Of a stretch of DNA of 64,000 nt, positions 60,959-64,000 are shown one piece after another (the stretch's first letter is position 1; each line of letters begins with the position of its first letter). Under the pieces are notes generated by a model, which had not been told where the DNA came from, did not search any database, and was given only the letters and a program-made list of their open reading frames with translations. The position numbers were made by a program, and so were the translations under genes. This DNA is from Paenibacillus luteus (GTDB taxonomy: Bacteria; Bacillota; Bacilli; Paenibacillales; Paenibacillaceae), in NCBI RefSeq assembly GCF_006542765.1, contig NZ_SKCD01000017.1, forward strand, positions 47,632-111,631. Reading direction: 5' to 3'.

Positions 60959-63900
60959 CTATATAAAATTTAATAGTTTCAGCATACGCGAGAGAAGTGT
61001 AACCATTTCTGCCCGAGTTGCTTCTGCTTGCGGCTTGAAATTACCTTGCTGATCGCCTTTAATGATACCTAAACTAAGCGCTTGATAAATAGAATCCTCC
61101 GCCCAAGATGAAATGGATTCCACATCTGCTAAAGCTAACACGCTATTTTCTGTCTGCAAAGAAGGATTAGCATAAGCAATAGCTCGGGTAAGCATAACCG
61201 CCAACTCCTCACGTGTCACACGGTTGTTCGGACGGAAAGTCCCGTCACTATATCCCTTGATTAATCCCGCCTGCTCAGCTGCGATAACATCTGCTTCATA
61301 CCATTTCCCATCCACATCAGAAAAGCTAAATTCAGTGTTATTCAACGGAATCCCTATTGCACGTACAAGTAATGCCGCCGTTTCTGCTCGGGTAAGCATA
61401 CCATTCGGATCAAAATTCATTTCGCTACGCCCCTGAACGATGAACTTAGCTGCAAGTAACTCTATATCCGACTTTGCCCAATGATTCTGCAAATCTATAA
61501 AGCTAACTCGACGATCAATTACGAAAAAGTAGCCGTTTCGCTTACTCTTTACAATTGCTGTGACTTTACCATTCTCTTTTATAAATTGTGCGGGAACAAA
61601 GGTGAATGCTTGCTTCTCTTCATCCCAAAGTACGACTGTAGCAAAATCGGAATCTTGGGCATCCAGCTCAATCTTTCTATTAACATAGGCTGAGAAAGCT
61701 GATATTTCAGAGCTTCTGCCTTGATCATCTAATCCAGTAACGTTGAACTCAACTGGACCTGCCCAAACATTTGCGCCAAGACTCTTCTTAACTTCAACAA
61801 ATTCTGTTGCCTTATCTGCTCTGCCTATTTTAATGGTTAGATCATGATTATTCCCTGCAACCGCCATCTCTTGAATGGGTATGGTCATTTCATCTTTTGC
61901 TGTGATGAATTGCAGTTTCATGGATGGTGAAATGGCCATTAACTGCGTTAATGTCGCTTGACTTATAACAAACTCTGCGACTTCAGTATCTGATTGGATT
62001 GTCACAAATCCTTTTTTCAAATCATCAAGTTTTAGTTCAACTCGTTGTTTTCCATTAGCTGTCACAGCCTCAATGTAATAGGATGCTCCAGTTCCAGAAC
62101 TAGTGTTACTGTTTGCAATAATGATTAGCGGATAAATGGCTTCATAAATGGCACCATCAGCTGTTATCGTCGCTTTAAGCGTTACGCTCTTATTCCCCTC
62201 TCTATAGGACGGGCGTTGTACATAACCTGTCGTAACATCTACAAATTGATTATTCGAAGAAACCCATTGAATGCTTCTGCCTTCATCATCGGTTGCTGGA
62301 AGACCGAGAGGTCCAATAACTGATGAAGCGGTATCATTAGTAGCATAAGTTAATTTCGGAACATCATACACGTTGAGCTTCGCAGTATTGCTCGTAACTT
62401 CATAGTTACCTAAACGTTGATTAGGATCAATGATTTCAGTCTCTATCGTATAATTGCCAATTGGGCTGCTTTGCTCTGCAAGCGTCACATACTTTACGGA
62501 TATATCGTCGTTGTTCAGCACACCTGTTACAACACCGCCCAGGAAGGGATTCGCATTGTTTACCCAACGAGATATGGAGTGAGGCGTTACTGTAATCGGC
62601 GCTTTCGTAATCGATAGACTGCCTGCGGTTTTCGTTACCTCATAATTCCCCAACTTGTTATTCGGGTCATTCAGTGTTGCTTCAATTGCATAGCTCCCTA
62701 CATCACTGGCCTGATCGGCACTCGTAGCATAAGTTGCCGTAATTCCATCTGACGATAAACCGCCCACTAACGTTCCTGTGAAAACCGGATTACTCGTACC
62801 ATATTCACGAGTCGCATCGTCTGCGGTTACTGCAAGTGACGCTTTTGTAACAGATAAACTACCTGCGGTTTTCGTCACTTCGTAATTTCCTAGCTTGTTA
62901 TTCGGGTCAACCAGTGTTGCTTCAATTGCATAGTTCCCTACATGACTGGCCTGATCGGCACTCGTTGCGTACGTAGCTGTAATTCCATCTGACGTCAAAC
63001 CTCCAGCTACCGTCCCTGTGAATACCGGATTGCTCATTCCGTATTCACGCGTCGCATCGTCTGCGTTTACTGTAAGTGACGCTTTTGTAACAGATAGACT
63101 GCCTGCGGTTTTCGTTACTTCGTAATTTCCTAGCTTGTTATTCGGGTCAACTAGTGTTGCTTCGATCGCATAGTTCCCTATATTACTTGTTTGATTGGCA
63201 CTCGTTGCGTACGTTGCTGTAATCCCATCTGACGATAAACCGCCCACTATCGTTCCTGTGAATACCGGATTGCTCGTACCATATTCACGCGTCGCATCGT
63301 CTGCGGTTACTGCAAGTGGCGCTTTTGTAACAGATAAACTACCTGCGGTTTTCGTCACTTCGTAATTTCCTAGCTTGTTATTCGGGTCAACCAGTGTTGC
63401 TTCAATTGCATAGTTCCCTACATGACTGGCCTGATCGGCACTCGTTGCGTACGTAGCTGTAATTCCATCTGACGTCAAACCTCCAGCTACCGTCCCTGTG
63501 AATACCGGATTGCTCATTCCGTATTCACGCGTCGCATCGTCTGCGTTTACTGTAAGTGACGCTTTTGTAACAGATAGACTGCCTGCGGTTTTCGTTACTT
63601 CGTAATTTCCTAGCTTGTTATTCGGGTCAACTAGTGTTGCTTCAATCGCATAGTTCCCTACATTACTTGCTTGATCGGCACTCGTAGCATACGTTGCTAT
63701 AAGTCCATCTGATGACAAACCGCCAGTTATTGTCCCTGTGAATACCGGATTGCTCGTACCATATTCACGCGTCGCATCGTCTGTGGTTACCGATATTGAC
63801 GCTTTCGTAACACTCAGACTACCCGAGGTTTTGGTTACTTCGTAATTTCCTAGCTTATTATTCGGGTCATTCAGTGTTGCTTCAATCGCATAGTTCCCTA

Positions 63901-64000
63901 CATTACTTGCTTGATCGGCACTCGTAGCATACGTTGCTATAAGTCCATCTGATGACAAACCGCCAGTTATTGTCCCTGTGAATACCGGATTGCTCGTACC
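60959..64000 (-). CDS. Giant MBG-repeat surface protein with C-terminal SLH domains, 5' end outside window
   Basis: The frame is open to the window edge, so the N-terminus is missing. The visible part of about 1013 residues begins with near-identical 80-residue MBG-type repeats ('DDATREYGTSNPVFTGTIxG', 'NNKLGNYEVTKTAGSLSVTK'). One divergent repeat follows (ending 'LGNYEVTSNTAKLNVYD'), then a Big-like segment and a beta-rich domain (about 300 residues). Three SLH domains end the protein ('NHWAKSDIELLAAKFIVQG', 'GKWYEADVIAAEQAGLIKGY', 'SSWAEDSIYQALSLGIIKGD'). It should be a long stalk on the S-layer/cell wall, probably adhesive. Confidence 0.88.
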   Translation of the reverse strand, partial: GTSNPVFTGTITGGLSSDGLIATYATSADQASNVGNYAIEATLNDPNNKLGNYEVTKTSGSLSVTKASISVTTDDATREYGTSNPVFTGTITGGLSSDGLIATYATSADQASNVGNYAIEATLVDPNNKLGNYEVTKTAGSLSVTKASLTVNADDATREYGMSNPVFTGTVAGGLTSDGITATYATSADQASHVGNYAIEATLVDPNNKLGNYEVTKTAGSLSVTKAPLAVTADDATREYGTSNPVFTGTIVGGLSSDGITATYATSANQTSNIGNYAIEATLVDPNNKLGNYEVTKTAGSLSVTKASLTVNADDATREYGMSNPVFTGTVAGGLTSDGITATYATSADQASHVGNYAIEATLVDPNNKLGNYEVTKTAGSLSVTKASLAVTADDATREYGTSNPVFTGTLVGGLSSDGITATYATSADQASDVGSYAIEATLNDPNNKLGNYEVTKTAGSLSITKAPITVTPHSISRWVNNANPFLGGVVTGVLNNDDISVKYVTLAEQSSPIGNYTIETEIIDPNQRLGNYEVTSNTAKLNVYDVPKLTYATNDTASSVIGPLGLPATDDEGRSIQWVSSNNQFVDVTTGYVQRPSYREGNKSVTLKATITADGAIYEAIYPLIIIANSNTSSGTGASYYIEAVTANGKQRVELKLDDLKKGFVTIQSDTEVAEFVISQATLTQLMAISPSMKLQFITAKDEMTIPIQEMAVAGNNHDLTIKIGRADKATEFVEVKKSLGANVWAGPVEFNVTGLDDQGRSSEISAFSAYVNRKIELDAQDSDFATVVLWDEEKQAFTFVPAQFIKENGKVTAIVKSKRNGYFFVIDRRVSFIDLQNHWAKSDIELLAAKFIVQGRSEMNFDPNGMLTRAETAALLVRAIGIPLNNTEFSFSDVDGKWYEADVIAAEQAGLIKGYSDGTFRPNNRVTREELAVMLTRAIAYANPSLQTENSVLALADVESISSWAEDSIYQALSLGIIKGDQQGNFKPQAEATRAEMVTLLSRMLKLLNFI
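62590..64000. repeat. Tandem 240-bp coding repeats
   Basis: The sequence repeats every 240 bases (80 codons); TAATTTCCTAGCTTG recurs at a constant 240-base step. At least five full copies lie in the window and the array runs past the edge. Bases 62881-63120 and 63361-63600 are identical, so a 480-base unit has been copied recently. Confidence 0.9.

Noticed and set aside
62590..64000. Regular repeats considered as a CRISPR array
   Set aside because: The period is 240 bases, the copies are coding and nearly identical throughout, and there are no spacers.

Overview
The window looks like chromosomal DNA of a Paenibacillus-type Firmicute, as inferred from several features. Ribosome-binding sites are strong AGGAGG types with many GTG and TTG starts. 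Promoters are sigma-A-like and CcpA-type sites are present. There are SLH-domain surface proteins, many AraC regulators and extracellular solute-binding lipoproteins, and large secreted carbohydrate-active enzymes with discoidin domains. I found no rRNA, tRNA, CRISPR array or prophage. The window cuts a gene at each edge.

Layout. 1-1.3 kb: edge of a secreted protein and a small membrane protein. 1.4-13.2 kb: four iron-siderophore receptor modules, each an AraC regulator followed by a substrate-binding lipoprotein behind a Fur box. In modules 3 and 4 the regulator carries its own cytoplasmic binding domain, as in Bacillus Btr, and the lipoprotein is a separate gene. In modules 1 and 2 (1450-3378 and 3497-5416, divergent) the regulator runs in frame, with no stop codon, into the lipoprotein. 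The perfect Fur box, ribosome-binding site and signal peptide of the lipoprotein lie inside the open frame. This is the most unusual thing in the window. 8.7-10.3 kb: a small membrane protein and a frameshifted helical-repeat-like gene, between modules 3 and 4. 13.3-18.3 kb: csbD, a secreted protein and a GH87 alpha-1,3-glucanase. 18.4-20.8 kb: BlaI/BlaR1-type pair with a frameshifted sensor gene. 20.9-23 kb: TetR-SDR operon, then a 187-bp MITE with an 8-bp target duplication.

23-33.5 kb: a rhamnoside-utilisation operon (GH78 rhamnosidase, a six-hairpin glycosidase, ABC binding protein and two permeases, an apiosidase-like hydrolase) with a divergent AraC regulator and a lipoprotein gene sharing a motif with the operon promoter. 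33.5-44 kb: two small-molecule kinases, a lipoprotein with Asp-box repeats, a GH43 enzyme, an ABC-2 exporter operon and a low-complexity Ser/Gly/Lys/Cys protein. 44-51.6 kb: a cystine-type ABC importer with a C-S lyase, a LacI regulator, and an enoyl-CoA hydratase plus CoA-transferase. One palindrome, TAGATCGATCTA, sits in front of both flanking operons, so the LacI protein probably controls both.

51.6-64 kb: surface proteins (SLH with YDG/MBG repeats, triple discoidin protein, an MBG-repeat protein with C-terminal SLH that runs off the right edge) and a more AT-rich stretch with two orphan sugar-binding-type lipoproteins. Import systems lack their own ATPase (rhamnoside) or have no permease at all (siderophore receptors, 54-57 kb lipoproteins), so shared components elsewhere in the genome are presumably used.
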